NCBI RefSeq assembly: GCF_964019385.1
Contig: NC_088646.1
Coordinates: 16,418,638 to 16,482,637 of the forward strand
Origin: Sycon ciliatum
Lineage: Eukaryota > Porifera > Calcarea > Leucosolenida > Sycettidae
DNA length: 64,000 nt
Direction of reading: 5' to 3'
In this document: in pieces, positions 22,189 to 32,910 of the stretch
Numbering within the stretch: position 1 is the first letter of the stretch
Layout: each line of letters begins with the position of its first letter
Made by a program: the position numbers and the translations under genes
Notes under the pieces: generated by a model
What the model saw: the letters and a program-made list of their open reading frames with translations, nothing else
What the model was told of the DNA's origin: nothing
The model's database searches: none

Positions 22189-24399
22189 GAGGGTGATGGC
22201 GGCTCTAGTGAGAATGTCTCCGGCTCTAGTGAGAATGGCGAGGAGGGTGATGAGTGCTCCCCACACCTTGCCACGGTTAATCAAAGTGCCACCCTACCCT
22301 CTGGTCCTGGAGAGGATACCCGGCTCCTGGCTGATCTCGGTGGCAGCCAGCCAAGCAGTGTGCTTGACAGCTCCGAGGATTGTGGAATGAATACGGAGCA
22401 CCGCGCTGGTGGCGGCCAGGTGGATGTGGAATCAACCGCTCAGGCACGGTCGAGGCCTATCCCCAGCCCAGCGGATGCCGGTAGTGGAGTTGCGAGCGTA
22501 GCCAGGGATCCGTTTTCCGCGAGAATCATTGATGCCTACGAGGTCGTGGTAGGCTGGAGACGCAATCTGTTCATTATACCCCATGGATCCGCTGGTGCAG
22601 CCTTTGTTGACGAGCTCGCGTCTTTGATCCTTGGGTTTGCGGATGACTCCGGTAAAAGAGATGTCGCATGGAGAGCTGTGTGCGTTGCTTGTCACCTTCT
22701 CTTGCAAAAACCACACAAATCAAAGATAATGAAAAACCATAGTGAGCATCTTCGCAGACGTCTCGTGCTGTGGAGAGATTGCGACATTCCACAGTTACTG
22801 AGCGAGTGCCTTTGTATCCAGGCGCACTTGCCGGCGCCGGGCGGTGGCTCTCCCAGGCCCGCCTCACAGGAGAAGAGTGACGTGGTGTTCGCTAATCTCG
22901 TTTTTAACGGAAAGATTTCTTCTGCTGTTCGCTATCTGGCGCCAAACGCTTCTGGTGGAGTCCTTTCCATGAACGACATTGTGGATGATACCACGGGAGA
23001 GACGGTCCGTGACGCCCTGTTGAAAAAGCATCCGCCATCTGTTACACCGCCTGCCTCGGCTCTCTTGCCGGGTGATCCCGAGATTGTCAACCAGGTCATC
23101 TTTCAACAAATAACCCCTGAGCTAATAAAGAAAATCGGTCGAGGCATGCAGGGTTCCTCTGGACCGTCTGGCGTGGACGCTGAGGCGTGGTGCCGAATGC
23201 TGACGTGCTATGACGCCTCGTCAAGGCGTTTGTGTTCATCCCTTGCTGCCGCGGGGAGGTGCATATGTACCGAGCGCCTTGCCGGTTGCGCGATGATTGG
23301 ATTTACATCCGCTCGCCTAATACCCCTCGATAAGAAACCTGGCGTGCGCCCCATCGCTGTGGGCGAAGTGTACCGACGTATCATTGGTCGTGCCGTGATG
23401 TCAGTAGTGGAAAGTGATGTGCTGAGTGTAACAGCTCCTGTCCAACTCTGTGTGGGCGTTCCATCTGCCTGCGAAGCCGCCGTACACACAATGTCCCGTC
23501 TGTTCGCTGGCCCGGGGGTTGAGGGTGTATTGCTTGTGGACGCCTCCAATGCATTTAATGCATTGAATAGGCAGGCTGCGCTACACAACATTCCACGTCT
23601 CTGCCCCCCGCTTGCAACGGTGTTTCGTAACACGTATGGATCAGTTTCCCGCCTGTTTGTGTCTGGTGGAGGTGAAATCGAATCGCGTGAAGGCACGGCT
23701 CAGGGCGACCCACTGGCTATGGCAGCCTATGCTGTGGCGATCATGCCACTGGTCAGGCGCCTGGCTGCGACATGCCCCAGTGTTGTCCAATCTTGGTTCG
23801 CGGATGATGACTCGGGTGCAGGTCTTCTGGCTCGCCTTCGGAATTACTGGGATGAACTCCGGGCCATTGGCCCTGGTTATGGTTACTACCCGAACGCGTC
23901 CAAAACTGTTCTGATCACAAAGCCAGAGCATCTGGATAGGGCCAGGGAAATCTTCTTCGACAGTGGCATCCAGATTACCGCCGCTGGCGGCCGATTCCTC
24001 GGGGGCGCACTAGGGTCAGAAGATTTCTGCCGCTCTTATATGGGGCAGTTGGCGGATAGATGGGCTGGTGACCTGCGCACCTTGTGTGAGATCGCCCAGA
24101 CTCAACCTCATGCGGCGTATACCGTCTTCTCCAAGGCCCTGTCATCACGGTGGACTTACCACTTGCGCTCAATGCCGTTCTCGACAGGCGTTTTGGAGGC
24201 CTTGGATGAGATCCTCAGTGACCATTTCCTGCCGGCTTTGCTGGGTCATGGAATTGCGCAGGCCAGCCACCAACGTCGGCTAATGGCTTTGCCTGTCCGA
24301 CATGGGGGCCTCGCCGTCCCCATATTGTCGAAGACGGCGGCTGGGGAACATCAGGCCTCTGTCAGTGCCACTGATCCTCTGGTTCAGCTTGCGCTATCA

Positions 24400-24860
24400 T
24401 CGCCTTCGCCTGACTGTGCTGGTGCGTCACTGCCTCCGCCTGCGGGACCGCCTCTGCGTCATCTTAACCAACCACCTATGGGACCACCCCCGCATCATTG
24501 TGCTAATATGTCACCGCCTCTGCCTGCTGGGTCGCCTTTGCCTGCCTGTGCTGATGCGTCGCTGCCTCGGCCTCCGCGGCCGCCTCCGCCTGACTGTGCT
24601 GGTGCGTCGCTGCCTCCACCTGTGGGACGGCCCCTACCTGGCTTAGACAAACCGCCGGTGCGACTGCCTTCGCCTGACCGTGCTGCCGTGTCACTGCCTC
24701 CGCCTGCGGAACCGCCTCTGCCTGACTGTGCTCGTGCATCGCTGCCTCCGCCTGGTCTAGACCAGCCACATGTGCGACCGCCTCCGCCTGATTATGCTGG
24801 CGCGTTGTCGCCTCCACCTGCGGGTCCGCCTCCGCCTGATCTTGACCAACTACCTGATGC
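24400..24860 (+). repeat. Coding minisatellite, Pro-rich linker
   Basis: A degenerate repeat based on CTGCCTCCGCCTGCG-like units encodes runs such as GASLPPPAGPPLP and CAGASLPPPVG. It lies between the RT thumb region and the CCHC/nuclease part of the G2 ORF. G1, G3 and M1 lack an array of this kind. The unit size is irregular. Confidence 0.65.
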
Positions 24861-26243
24861 CGTATCGTTTTCTGCGCTGCGTGCGGAGCCTGTTGCCGTG
24901 GGATTAGGCGTCGAAGAGCCTGGCGAGACTAATCCTAGTGGTCCGTGTGGTGTCGCTGAGGCTGTTGCTGCGGTGCGTGCTGGGCTGCGCCAGGTGAGAG
25001 CACAGCGGGACCAGATTTCGCGTGGTGTGCAGGCAGAGATTGGCCCTGGACTGTCTCCGTGCCAGCGGCTACTGTTAGAAACAGCGGGTGAGAAAGGCAC
25101 CTCCAGCTGGCTGACCGCCCAACCGTCATACAATCAGCCAGTAACCATACTCAATAAATCTGATATCCGGGATGCTCTCTGCTTCCGATACGGTTTGGAG
25201 CTGGATGGCCTCCCTGAGACTTGTGTTTGTGGAGCAACTCTAACCACTGAGCATGCAATGGCTTGTCCTACTGGCGGCTACACCATCGCACGCCATAATG
25301 ATGTTCGCGATTTGCTGGCGGGTGTACTGTCGGAGGTATTGCCTGACGTGGAGGTGGAGCCGGTGCTAGCGCCATTTGATGGGGAGGATCTTCCCCATCG
25401 TACAGCCAACAGGAAATCCGAAGCTCGCCTCGATGTGAGGGCGCGGGGTTTCTGGTCCACGCAGCAGGAGGCTTTTTTTGATGTTCGGGTGACTCACCCA
25501 AAGCCAAACCTGCTGTCGCGTCCAGAAGTCCAGCGCCATCTCCAAAAGCATGAAGGCATGAAAAAGCGGGAATACGGAGCGCGTGTTGTGAATATAGACC
25601 GAGGCACGTTCACCCCGTTGGTTTTCGCCACGAATGGCATGTGTGGCCGGGAGGCAGACCGCTTTCTCAAGTGTCTTGCAGCCCAGTATGTCGATAAACA
25701 CAGTGACTTGGCCTACTCGCTGGTTATGGGTCGATTGCGGTGCCTGCTCTCATTCACTTTGCTCCGTTGGGCAGTGACCTGTTTTCGTGGCTGCCGTAGC
25801 TCCTACCAGAAAAAGTCAGTCAAGAATTTCAGGAGTTATTGTTTGATGGGTCGTTAGATAGAGGCCGGTGTTTGTGAGACTGCAATCATTTAATGTTTCT
25901 TCCTCAGTGGTGTAGGTAGATTCTGTTTTGTAAGCATAGTAGGACTACTTTTGTTTTGTAAGTCAATCTCATTCTCCACGCTTTGCTGTCATTTGGTTAT
26001 GTTTTAAAGTAGTTTTTATGACCTGATGTTTGTTTTTTATATTTGTAGTTCTATTGTTGACATCTTTTGTCTTTTCTTTGGGTTAAAAGGTTAACTTCAT
26101 CCTCGTTTTCTTATTGCCTTGTATTGGAATTTGCCCATAAAAGTGGCTACGGTGTGATAATGCATTTTTATATTTCGTGTTTTAACATTATTTTCAGAAA
26201 ATTGCTCTTACAATACCTTGCGTTTTATATTCATAATATTGTT

Positions 26244-26258
26244 GCCCGTAAAAGCGGC
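26244..26258 (+). other. 3'-terminal hairpin, G2 type
   Basis: GCCCGTAAAAGCGGC, 8 bases before (ATG)n. It is the same in nearly all G2 fragments in the window, even where only 30 bases of element remain (31945-31977). Confidence 0.6.
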
Positions 26259-26266
26259 TTGGTCAC

Positions 26267-26349
<83 letters not shown>

Positions 26350-26350
26350 A

Positions 26351-26826
26351 ACTGACTAATAACTACCAGAAAAAGTCAGTCAAGAATTTCAGGAGTTATT
26401 GTTTGATGGGTCGTTAGATAGAGGCCGGTGTTTGTGAGACTGCAATCATTTAATGTTTCTTCCTTAGTGGTGTAGGTAGATTCTGTTTTGTAAGCATAGT
26501 AGGACTACTTTTGTTTTGTAAGTCAATCTCATTCTCCACGCTTTGTTGTCATTTGGTTATGTTTTAAAGTAGTTTTTATGACCTGATGTTTGTTTTTTAT
26601 ATTTGTAGTTCGATTGTTGAAATCTCTTGTCTTTTCTTTGGGTTAAAAGGTTAACTTCATCCTCGTTTTCTTATTGCCTTGTATTGGAATTTGCCCATAA
26701 AAGTGGCTACGGTGTGATAATGCATTTTTATATTTCGTGTTTTAACATTATTTTCAGAAAATTGCTCTTACAATACCTTGCGTTTTACATTCATAATATT
26801 GTTGCCCGTAAAAGCGGCTTGGTCAC
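26351..26826 (+). mobile_element. G2 family fragment
   Basis: After a few extra bases (AACTGACTAATAA) the match to G2 starts at SYQKKSVKNF and runs through the 3' UTR and hairpin. The extra bases at the 5' junction look untemplated or rearranged. Confidence 0.7.
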
Positions 26827-26857
<31 letters not shown>

Positions 26858-26861
<4 letters not shown>

Positions 26862-26929
26862 TTTTTTTTTTTTTTTTTTTTGATGATGATGAAGCCACTT
26901 CTTTGGGCAAACAAAACACAATTTCCCAA

Positions 26930-26936
<7 letters not shown>
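26858..26936 (-). mobile_element. M1 family micro-fragment with T-tract
   Basis: A T-run of about 23 bases, then GATGATGAT and only about 46 bases of the M1 3' end (plus-strand GAAGCCACTTCTTTGGGC through TTTCCCAA), then (GAT)n. In minus orientation this is hairpin, GGCTTC, short ATC repeat, poly(A). It is severely 5'-truncated. Confidence 0.7.
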
Positions 26937-26958
<22 letters not shown>

Positions 26959-26962
<4 letters not shown>

Positions 26963-27001
26963 TTTTTTTTTTTTTCAGACAGCAACGTTTGGCATTCACT
27001 C
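26959..27001 (-). mobile_element. Possible M-type micro-insertion with T-tract
   Basis: A T-run of about 17 bases is followed by about 27 bases (CAGACAGCAACGTTTGGCAT and a little more) of no known family in this window, then GATGATCATGATG. The T-tract position mimics M1/M2 insertions, so it may be the end of a further minus-strand family. Confidence 0.4.
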
Positions 27002-27009
27002 CGATGATC

Positions 27010-27042
<33 letters not shown>

Positions 27043-27599
27043 TTGTCTCGATCACAAGCCCTGAGTCAGCTGAAGTCTCACGAGCGAAACAAGAAAAATC
27101 AATACGCCAGCCGTGTGGTTAACGTGGAGCGCGGCTCCTTCACGCCACTTGTGTTCTCGACGTACGGCTTTAGTGGCCCAGAAACTACTCAATTCCTGAA
27201 ATCATTGGCCTCCCTGTTTGTTGAGCGCCATACTGAACTGAAGTACCCACTAGTAATGGGCATACTACGCACCCGTTTGTCTTTCTGCTTGCTGCGATGG
27301 GCAGTCACCTGCTTCCGCGGTTGCCGCGGTTCGTACGGCAAGAGGCGACAGCCGAACTCATTTCTGGCCCAGTGCCGCCAGGCGGAGTAGGGTGCTGCCT
27401 TTGGCCTCAACTTAATATAATGCTATTTGGTTTTTCCCCTTTTATTACTCTGTGTTCATTGCTTGCTTTTGTATTGATTTACTTCCTTGACTGCTTTTGT
27501 GTTTCATCATTTTCCGGTTGGTTTTGTGTTGATTTCCCCTGTTCACTTTACATAATGTAATGATATACATTTGCTTTGCCCGTAAAAGAGGCTTTTCTC
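27043..27599 (+). mobile_element. G3 family 5'-truncated fragment
   Basis: Starts at LSRSQALSQLKSHERNKK, encodes about 115 C-terminal residues to the stop at 27388-27390, then the G3 3' UTR and hairpin. It is almost identical to the copies at 13304, 30633 and 34091. Confidence 0.75.
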
Positions 27600-27625
27600 A
27601 TGATGATGATGATGATGATGATGAT

Positions 27626-27804
27626 AACTTCATCCTCGTTTTCCTATTGCCTTGTATTGGAATTTGCCCAGAAAAGTGGCTACGGTGTGATAATGCATTT
27701 CTATAAATTATTTCGTGTTTTAACATTATTTTCAGAAAATTGCTCTTACAATACCTTGCGTTTTATATTCATAATATTGTTGCCCGTAAAAGCGGCTTGG
27801 TCAC

Positions 27805-27805
<1 letters not shown>
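27626..27805 (+). mobile_element. G2 family 3' UTR fragment
   Basis: The last 180 bases of the G2 3' UTR with hairpin, placed directly between two (GAT)n runs. Confidence 0.7.
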
Positions 27806-27839
<34 letters not shown>

Positions 27840-27840
<1 letters not shown>

Positions 27841-28206
27841 AGTCATGGGACAACTTCGATCTGTATTGTCGCTGTGTTTGCTCCGCTGGTGTATTACTTG
27901 CATACGTGGTTCGCGGGCATCATACAAGCGCCAGCGCCACAGCTTTTTAACAAGCTGCCATACCCTTAGAGCACGTTGATGTGTACGGGTGTCTTAAGTT
28001 TTTTATGTTTGTTCTTTTATTTTCCATTATGAGCCGGTCTTCTCCGATTGGTGGCCCCATGCCCCATGCTCATTGTGTTCAACTGCACTTTGCGTTCCTT
28101 TCTATATTGAGTTCTAGTGCACTTTGAGTTCATTTTCCTCTCTTTTTCATTCTAATTGAATTTTGATGTATTGCGTTTTTGCTTGCCCGTACAAGAGGCT
28201 GTTCAA
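27840..28206 (+). mobile_element. G1 family 5'-truncated fragment
   Basis: Begins in the last roughly 45 codons of the G1 ORF (VMGQLRSVLSLCLLRWCITC, stop near 27980) and ends with hairpin GCCCGTACAAGAGGC and TGTTCAA. It differs from the 14525-18487 copy by a few substitutions and a small indel, so it is a separate insertion. Confidence 0.75.
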
Positions 28207-28224
28207 ATGATGATGATGATGATG

Positions 28225-28229
<5 letters not shown>

Positions 28230-28263
<34 letters not shown>

Positions 28264-28304
28264 ATCCCACCTTCCAACCCGGCAAATATTTCAATTTTGA
28301 TAAA
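28230..28304 (-). mobile_element. M2 family micro-fragment with long T-tract
   Basis: A T-run of about 33 bases followed by GATCCCACCTTCCAACCCGG and about 23 more bases, then (ATG)n. The same end, with a much longer element, lies at 29968-30284. Confidence 0.65.
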
Positions 28305-28339
<35 letters not shown>

Positions 28340-28485
28340 TTTTTTGATGATCATGAAGCCACTTCTTTGGGCAAACAAAACACAATTTCCCAAGATGAAG
28401 GAGTGGAACCCTACACAAATAATAGTTTAAATGAATCCAACGCAAAGATCGTTTTTCCATGAAATACAACAATTGAACACAATTA

Positions 28486-29160
28486 CAGTAAATATCGGAT
28501 ATAACGTGCCCCTTTGATTTTCGAAAATGTATCACTATATCCGGTGCATCACTATAGCCGATTTGCATGTTTGACCGACACATGGCACATGACTGCACAT
28601 GAAATGATGCGTACACGCTGGAAAAAGCATGCTGAAAGTGCATGCATGCTCCGCGGACTGTGTACCGGTGCATGACACAGAGCAGTGCATGTGCATGGCA
28701 GTGCAGTACGAGTACAGACTGTACATGTACTAGAACTTCGATACATCATGTGGCATGGCTGCTTCTTCAGCGTGTTCTCCAAAAAAAGCCTGAGCTGGAT
28801 CCGTGCTCACGTAGATCGTAGATCTACTCGGTGTCCAACGAGTTGCGTAGAGCCAGAAATAGACATGAGTGGCTGTGTACGTGAGTTGGCAACATCATCG
28901 TGAGAGGCAACACAGCCAGAAACGGACAAGAGCATGCAGAAAGATCACTCTTGATCATTATATGCGATATTTTCCTGTACATTTGATATGGTTTGCTTCC
29001 TGAAGGCCATCACAATAAGCGATATATCGGTATAGCCGATAATAGTGTATATAGTGATATTTTAGCTGTATTTTTTCAGATTTGATTTTGATTTTGACGT
29101 GTTCTATCACTATAACCGGTATATCATTATATCCGGTCACTTTATAAACGATACTTACTG
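28486..29160. mobile_element. 675-bp MITE with Tc1/mariner/pogo-type ends
   Basis: Termini CAGTAAATATC and GATACTTACTG form an inverted repeat with one mismatch. TA flanks both ends (28484-28485, 29161-29162), and the uninterrupted M1 copies show the single TA. Internally it holds more TATATCCGGT-type inverted motifs and no transposase. CAGT ends plus TA duplication are typical of Tc1/mariner and pogo/Tigger elements. Confidence 0.8.
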
Positions 29161-29252
29161 TACATGCTTAAAGGCATGAAAGCAACAAAACAGCAACAAA
29201 AGGGTAAGCGCCATACCAATCCCGCATGCACAGTCAGGACACAGCACGATAC

Positions 29253-29912
29253 TTAACAAACTAGACCTGACTCGGCCACGGCAATCGAGACATCATGAAA
29301 ACATCTCGCCGGATGGTGGTACCGTGACCGAGCCCCACGTATGCACAACACAGCAGCACGCAGCAAAGCAAAAGACAGCCGACAGCGGAGTAAACCAATG
29401 ACCTGGGAATAGTGAGATCCCGATAACTCGGCCTGCATCTGGCACAGTCTCTTGAGGAACACATTGCACAGCCTCCCACAACCACCATGCACAGAGAACA
29501 CAAGAGGTGTGAAAGCGGCTCTTTCTACATTTGTGACTCTTGGCCCATATTCGTTCCACTTACGCCGCTCGTGCTGCTGGTACAATGCAGGAAGGGTTCT
29601 GGACCCGTAGGAAGGAGCATCTGGGCAAAATACCCTTACATCAAAAAAAGCTTCCTCCCCACGGGTCCAAAACCCTCGAGCGGCTATGTCCAGGCGCACG
29701 TCCTCTCGGCGGTTCGTTGACCGAAGAGGAAACCTCTCACCAGAAAGAGGTTGCAGCGCTGGTTCTGTCGAAACGGCAGTGCAGACTTCAGTCAATTCCC
29801 TCGCCAGCAGGTCACGTATCTCGTTATGACGAAGTGTCGGGAAGCCGCCCCTGGCGCAACATAGCTGATGCTCAACTGAGAACAGCTCACCACACACACA
29901 GGTTGCTGGTGT

Positions 29913-29913
<1 letters not shown>
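29253..29913 (-). pseudogene. M1 polyprotein C-terminus (truncated)
   Basis: Open minus-strand frame for the last roughly 220 residues of the M1 protein: TPATCVCGELFSVEHQLCC, RHNEIRDLLARELTEV, RLDIAARGFWTRGEEAFFDV and the conserved tail ending in SIAVAESGLVC. It lacks the Cys-rich and RT regions. The frame runs into the GAT repeat as poly-His. Confidence 0.75.
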
Positions 29914-29967
<54 letters not shown>

Positions 29968-29971
<4 letters not shown>

Positions 29972-30284
29972 TTTTTTTTTTTTTTTTTTTGATCCCACCT
30001 TCCAACCCGGCAAATATTTTGATTTTGATAAAAACGATTCAAAGCCTCTCAATTATTTAGTACTACTTGATGTATATATAAGAATAATAACATTAGTTAC
30101 ACTTTCACACCAAACTAGCTCGGCGCAGCACCAATCACTGCAGGGGAACCCGACCCTCCACCATCGCCAACTCACGAAGCATGTGAACTGGACGATGACG
30201 GGCCGACCGAGCACCCCTGACACACAACACAGCGGAACGTAGCAGCGCGAAAGACACCCGACAACGATAATAACTCATCAACGA
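29968..30284 (-). mobile_element. M2 family 5'-truncated copy
   Basis: After a T-run of about 23 bases, the minus strand encodes about 45 residues (YRCRVSFALLRSAVLCVRGA and onward to the stop near 30133), homologous to the end of M1 but clearly diverged. The 3' UTR ends GGAAGGTGGGATC before poly(A). The end has a GCC...GTGG arrangement that fits the shared hairpin only loosely. Confidence 0.7.
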
Positions 30285-30285
30285 C

Positions 30286-30314
<29 letters not shown>

Positions 30315-30343
<29 letters not shown>

Positions 30344-30585
30344 GATGATGATGATGAAGCCACTTCTTTGGGCAAACAAAACACAATTTCCCAAGATGAA
30401 GGAGTGGAACCCTACACAAATAATAGTTTAAATGAATCCAACGCAAAGATCGTTTTTCCATGAAATACAACAATTGAACACAATTACATGCTTAAAGGCA
30501 TGAAAGCAACAAAACAGCAACAAAAGGGTAAGCGCCATACCAATCCCGCATGCACAGTCAGGACACAGCACGATACTTAACAAAC

Positions 30586-30588
<3 letters not shown>
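30315..30588 (-). mobile_element. M1 family 3' UTR fragment with T-tract
   Basis: A T-run of about 29 bases, (GAT)4, then the M1 3' UTR up to AACAAACTAG (the ORF stop region), directly joined to (GAT)n. It is 5'-truncated at the stop codon. Confidence 0.75.
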
Positions 30589-30632
<44 letters not shown>

Positions 30633-31793
30633 GGAGGTTGCCGACCGAGTGAGGCTCTCCAATCATGATCCCGTCCGCGATGCTGTTGGGGACACCCGCC
30701 AGCTGGCACGCTCGACTCGGACAAGCAAAATGCGGAGCCTATGCAGCCGGCAACAAGACATTAAGGCGGACTTGAGCTCGGAGCAACAATTTCTTGTTGA
30801 AATCGCGTCCGAAAAGGGAGTATCGTCATGGTTGACTGTTGCCCCGCGGTGGCAAGATGGAACCATCCTGAAGAAATCCGACTTCCGTGATGCCCTGTGC
30901 ATCCGCTATGGGCGAAGGTTGAGTGGGCTACCCGATTCATGTGTTTGTGGTGTGCCTCTCAGCCCCGCTCATGCACTTACCTGTGCCACTGGCGGCTATA
31001 CCATTGCCCGTCACAATGAGGTGCGGGACTTGGTTGCTGGACTACTGAGGGAGGCTGGAGTGGTGGACGTAGAGACGGAGCCCCGGCTATTGCCCTGCAG
31101 CAGTGAGCATTTGCCTGGTGGTCGTTCCCTCAACCGATGCGCAGAAGCTCGTCTGGATGTGCGGGCTCGCGGCTTTTGGTCGTGGCAACAGGACGCTTAC
31201 TTTGATGTGCGGATCACTCATCCCGCAGCGTCTGTGTTGTCTCGATCACAAGCCCTGAGTCAGCTGAAGTCTCACGAGCGAAACAAGAAAAATCAATACG
31301 CCAGCCGTGTGGTTAACGTGGAGCGCGGCTCCTTCACGCCACTTGTGTTCTCGACGTACGGCTTTAGTGGCCCAGAAACTACTCAATTCCTGAAATCATT
31401 GGCCTCCCTGTTTGTTGAGCGCCATACTGAACTGAAGTACCCACTAGTAATGGGCATACTACGCACCCGTTTGTCTTTCTGCTTGCTGCGATGGGCAGTC
31501 ACCTGCTTCCGCGGTTGCCGCGGTTCGTACGGCAAGAGGCGACAGCCGAACTCATTTCTGGCCCAGTGCCGCCAGGCGGAGTAGGGTGCTGCCTTTGGCC
31601 TCAACTTAATATAATGCTATTTGGTTTTTCCCCTTTTATTACTCTGTGTTCATTGCTTGTTTTTGTATTGATTTACTTCCTTGACTGCTTTTGTGTTTCA
31701 TCATTTTCCGGTTGGTTTTGTGTTGATTTCCCCTGTTCACTTTACATATTGTAATGATATACATTTGCTTTGCCCGTAAAAGAGGCTTTTCTC

Positions 31794-31794
<1 letters not shown>
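30633..31794 (+). mobile_element. G3 family 5'-truncated copy
   Basis: Starts at EEVADRVRLSNHDPVRD. It encodes about 317 C-terminal residues, stop at 31582-31584, with the full CVCGVPLSPAHALTC and nuclease-like segments, then the G3 3' UTR and hairpin. It matches the full-length G3 copy almost exactly. Confidence 0.8.
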
Positions 31795-31847
<53 letters not shown>

Positions 31848-31849
<2 letters not shown>

Positions 31850-31918
31850 TATCTATCACGATTTTTGCACATAATCTCGGTTATCACCGTTTCAAGCCCG
31901 TACAAGTTGCCGTTTCCA
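31848..31918 (+). mobile_element. G4 family 3' end, about 70 bases
   Basis: Only ATATCTATCACGATTTTTGC through the hairpin and CGTTTCCA. The hairpin's 3' arm is altered here (AAGTTGCC instead of AAGAGGCC). Confidence 0.65.
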
Positions 31919-31944
31919 ATGATGATGATGATGATGATGATGAT

Positions 31945-31976
31945 AATATTGTTGCCCGTAAAAGCGGCTTGGTCAC

Positions 31977-31977
<1 letters not shown>
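31945..31977 (+). mobile_element. G2 family 3' end, about 33 bases
   Basis: AATATTGTTGCCCGTAAAAG and the rest of the G2 terminus only, between two GAT runs. It shows that insertions can keep little more than the hairpin. Confidence 0.7.
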
Positions 31978-32011
<34 letters not shown>

Positions 32012-32620
32012 CCCGCAGCGTCCGTGTTGTCTCGATCAAAAGCCTTGAGTCAGCTGAAGTCCCATGAACGGGCAAAAAAAAGAATCAATATGCCAGCCGC
32101 GTTGTGAATGTCGAGCGAGGATCGTTCACCCCACTGGTGTTCTCGACTTATGGTTTCAGCGGGCCTGAGACAACTCAATTCCTAAAGTCTCTTGCCTCTC
32201 TCTTTGTAGAGAGAAGCCAGGATCTCAAATATCCTGTTGTCATGGGTATGTTGCGTACCCGCCTGTCGTTTTGCCTCTTGAGGTGGGCCATTACGTGCTT
32301 TCGTGGTTGCCGAGGGTCTTATAACAGACGGCGGGTGAATTCCTTTGTGGCCCAGTGTCGTTTGGCCGCATAGTGAATTTTTATGCTATGCCTCTCAACA
32401 ATATCACTATGGATAACATCACATTTTTTAAATAACTATTTGGTAAAGTAACATCATCTGTCATTCAATATCTATCTGGTAAAATAATCAGCATTTGAAT
32501 ATCTACTTGGTACTAATCATTCAACTGTTAAATGTCATATTTTTACCTGAATATCTATCACGACTTTTGCACATAATCTCGGTTATCACCGTTTCAAGCC
32601 CGTACAAGAGGCCGTTTCCA
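32012..32620 (+). mobile_element. G4 family 5'-truncated copy
   Basis: Starts near PAASVLSRSKALSQLKSHER. An A-run (about 32066-32073) shifts the frame, after which 32104-32373 continues to FVAQCRLAA and the stop. The 3' UTR and GCCCGTACAAGAGGC hairpin follow. This is the longest G4 piece; it resembles G3 in protein but has its own 3' UTR. Confidence 0.75.
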
Positions 32621-32641
32621 ATGATGATGATGATGATGATA

Positions 32642-32725
32642 ACATTATTTTCAGAAAATTGCTCTTACAATACCTTGCGTTTTATATTCATAATATTGTT
32701 GCCCGTAAAAGCGGCTTGGTCACAT
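32642..32725 (+). mobile_element. G2 family 3' UTR micro-fragment
   Basis: The last roughly 84 bases of G2, from AACATTATTTTCAG to the hairpin and TTGGTCAC. Confidence 0.7.
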
Positions 32726-32752
32726 GATGATGATGATGATGATGATGATGAT

Positions 32753-32763
32753 GGCCGTTTCCA
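32753..32763 (+). mobile_element. G4 terminal 11-base remnant
   Basis: GGCCGTTTCCA between GAT runs equals the last 11 bases of G4. It may be an extreme 5' truncation or a remnant left by recombination between repeats. Confidence 0.45.
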
Positions 32764-32780
32764 ATGATGATGATGATGAC

Positions 32781-32875
32781 TGTTAAATGTCATATTTTTA
32801 CCTGAATATCTATCACGATTTTTGCACATAATCTCGGTTATCACCGTTTCAAGCCCGTACAAGAGGCCGTTTCCA
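32781..32875 (+). mobile_element. G4 family 3' UTR fragment
   Basis: About 95 bases from ACTGTTAAATGTCATA to the hairpin and CGTTTCCA before (ATG)n. Confidence 0.7.

Positions 32876-32907
<32 letters not shown>

Positions 32908-32910
<3 letters not shown>

Larger units (their letters stand above)
20172..25857 (+). pseudogene. G2 ORF: Cys-rich/RT/Pro-rich/RLE-type polyprotein, interrupted by LINE
   Basis: Two exactly compatible segments, 20172-20491 and 22194-25857, flank the LINE. Removing the insertion and one copy of its duplication (1,702 bases) leaves both in the same frame with no other stop, about 1,327 codons. The N-terminus has MPCCRC and the Cys cluster. RT motifs are LVDASNAFNALNR, EGTAQGDPLAMAAY and WFADDDSGAG. 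A long Pro-rich repeat (about 24400-24850) precedes the CVCGATLTTEHAMAC motif and the nuclease-like RLDVRARGFWSTQQEAFFDV. An apparent start at 22114 lies in LINE sequence and is an artefact. Confidence 0.8.
20082..26266 (+). mobile_element. G2 family element split by a LINE insertion
   Basis: 5' leader and N-terminus closely match G1 (14570 onward). The 3' half and 3' UTR define G2. A minus-strand LINE fragment with 5-base duplications (GAGGG) interrupts it at 20492-22188. Apart from this the element runs between two (GAT)n runs and ends with the hairpin 26244-26258 and TTGGTCAC. The following GAT run (26267-26350) is the longest in the window. Confidence 0.8.
28335..29913 (-). mobile_element. 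M1 family 5'-truncated copy, split by a MITE
   Basis: A short T-run (9), then the M1 3' end. The M1 3' UTR (28344-28485) is interrupted by a 675-base MITE and resumes at 29161 through the C-terminal coding region to 29913. Without the MITE the sequence follows the full M1 copy (38385-42808) closely. Confidence 0.8.

Noticed and set aside
22114-22193. Start of the long G2 ORF at 22114
   Set aside because: The first roughly 26 codons are antisense LINE sequence; the true element resumes at the GAGGG duplication.
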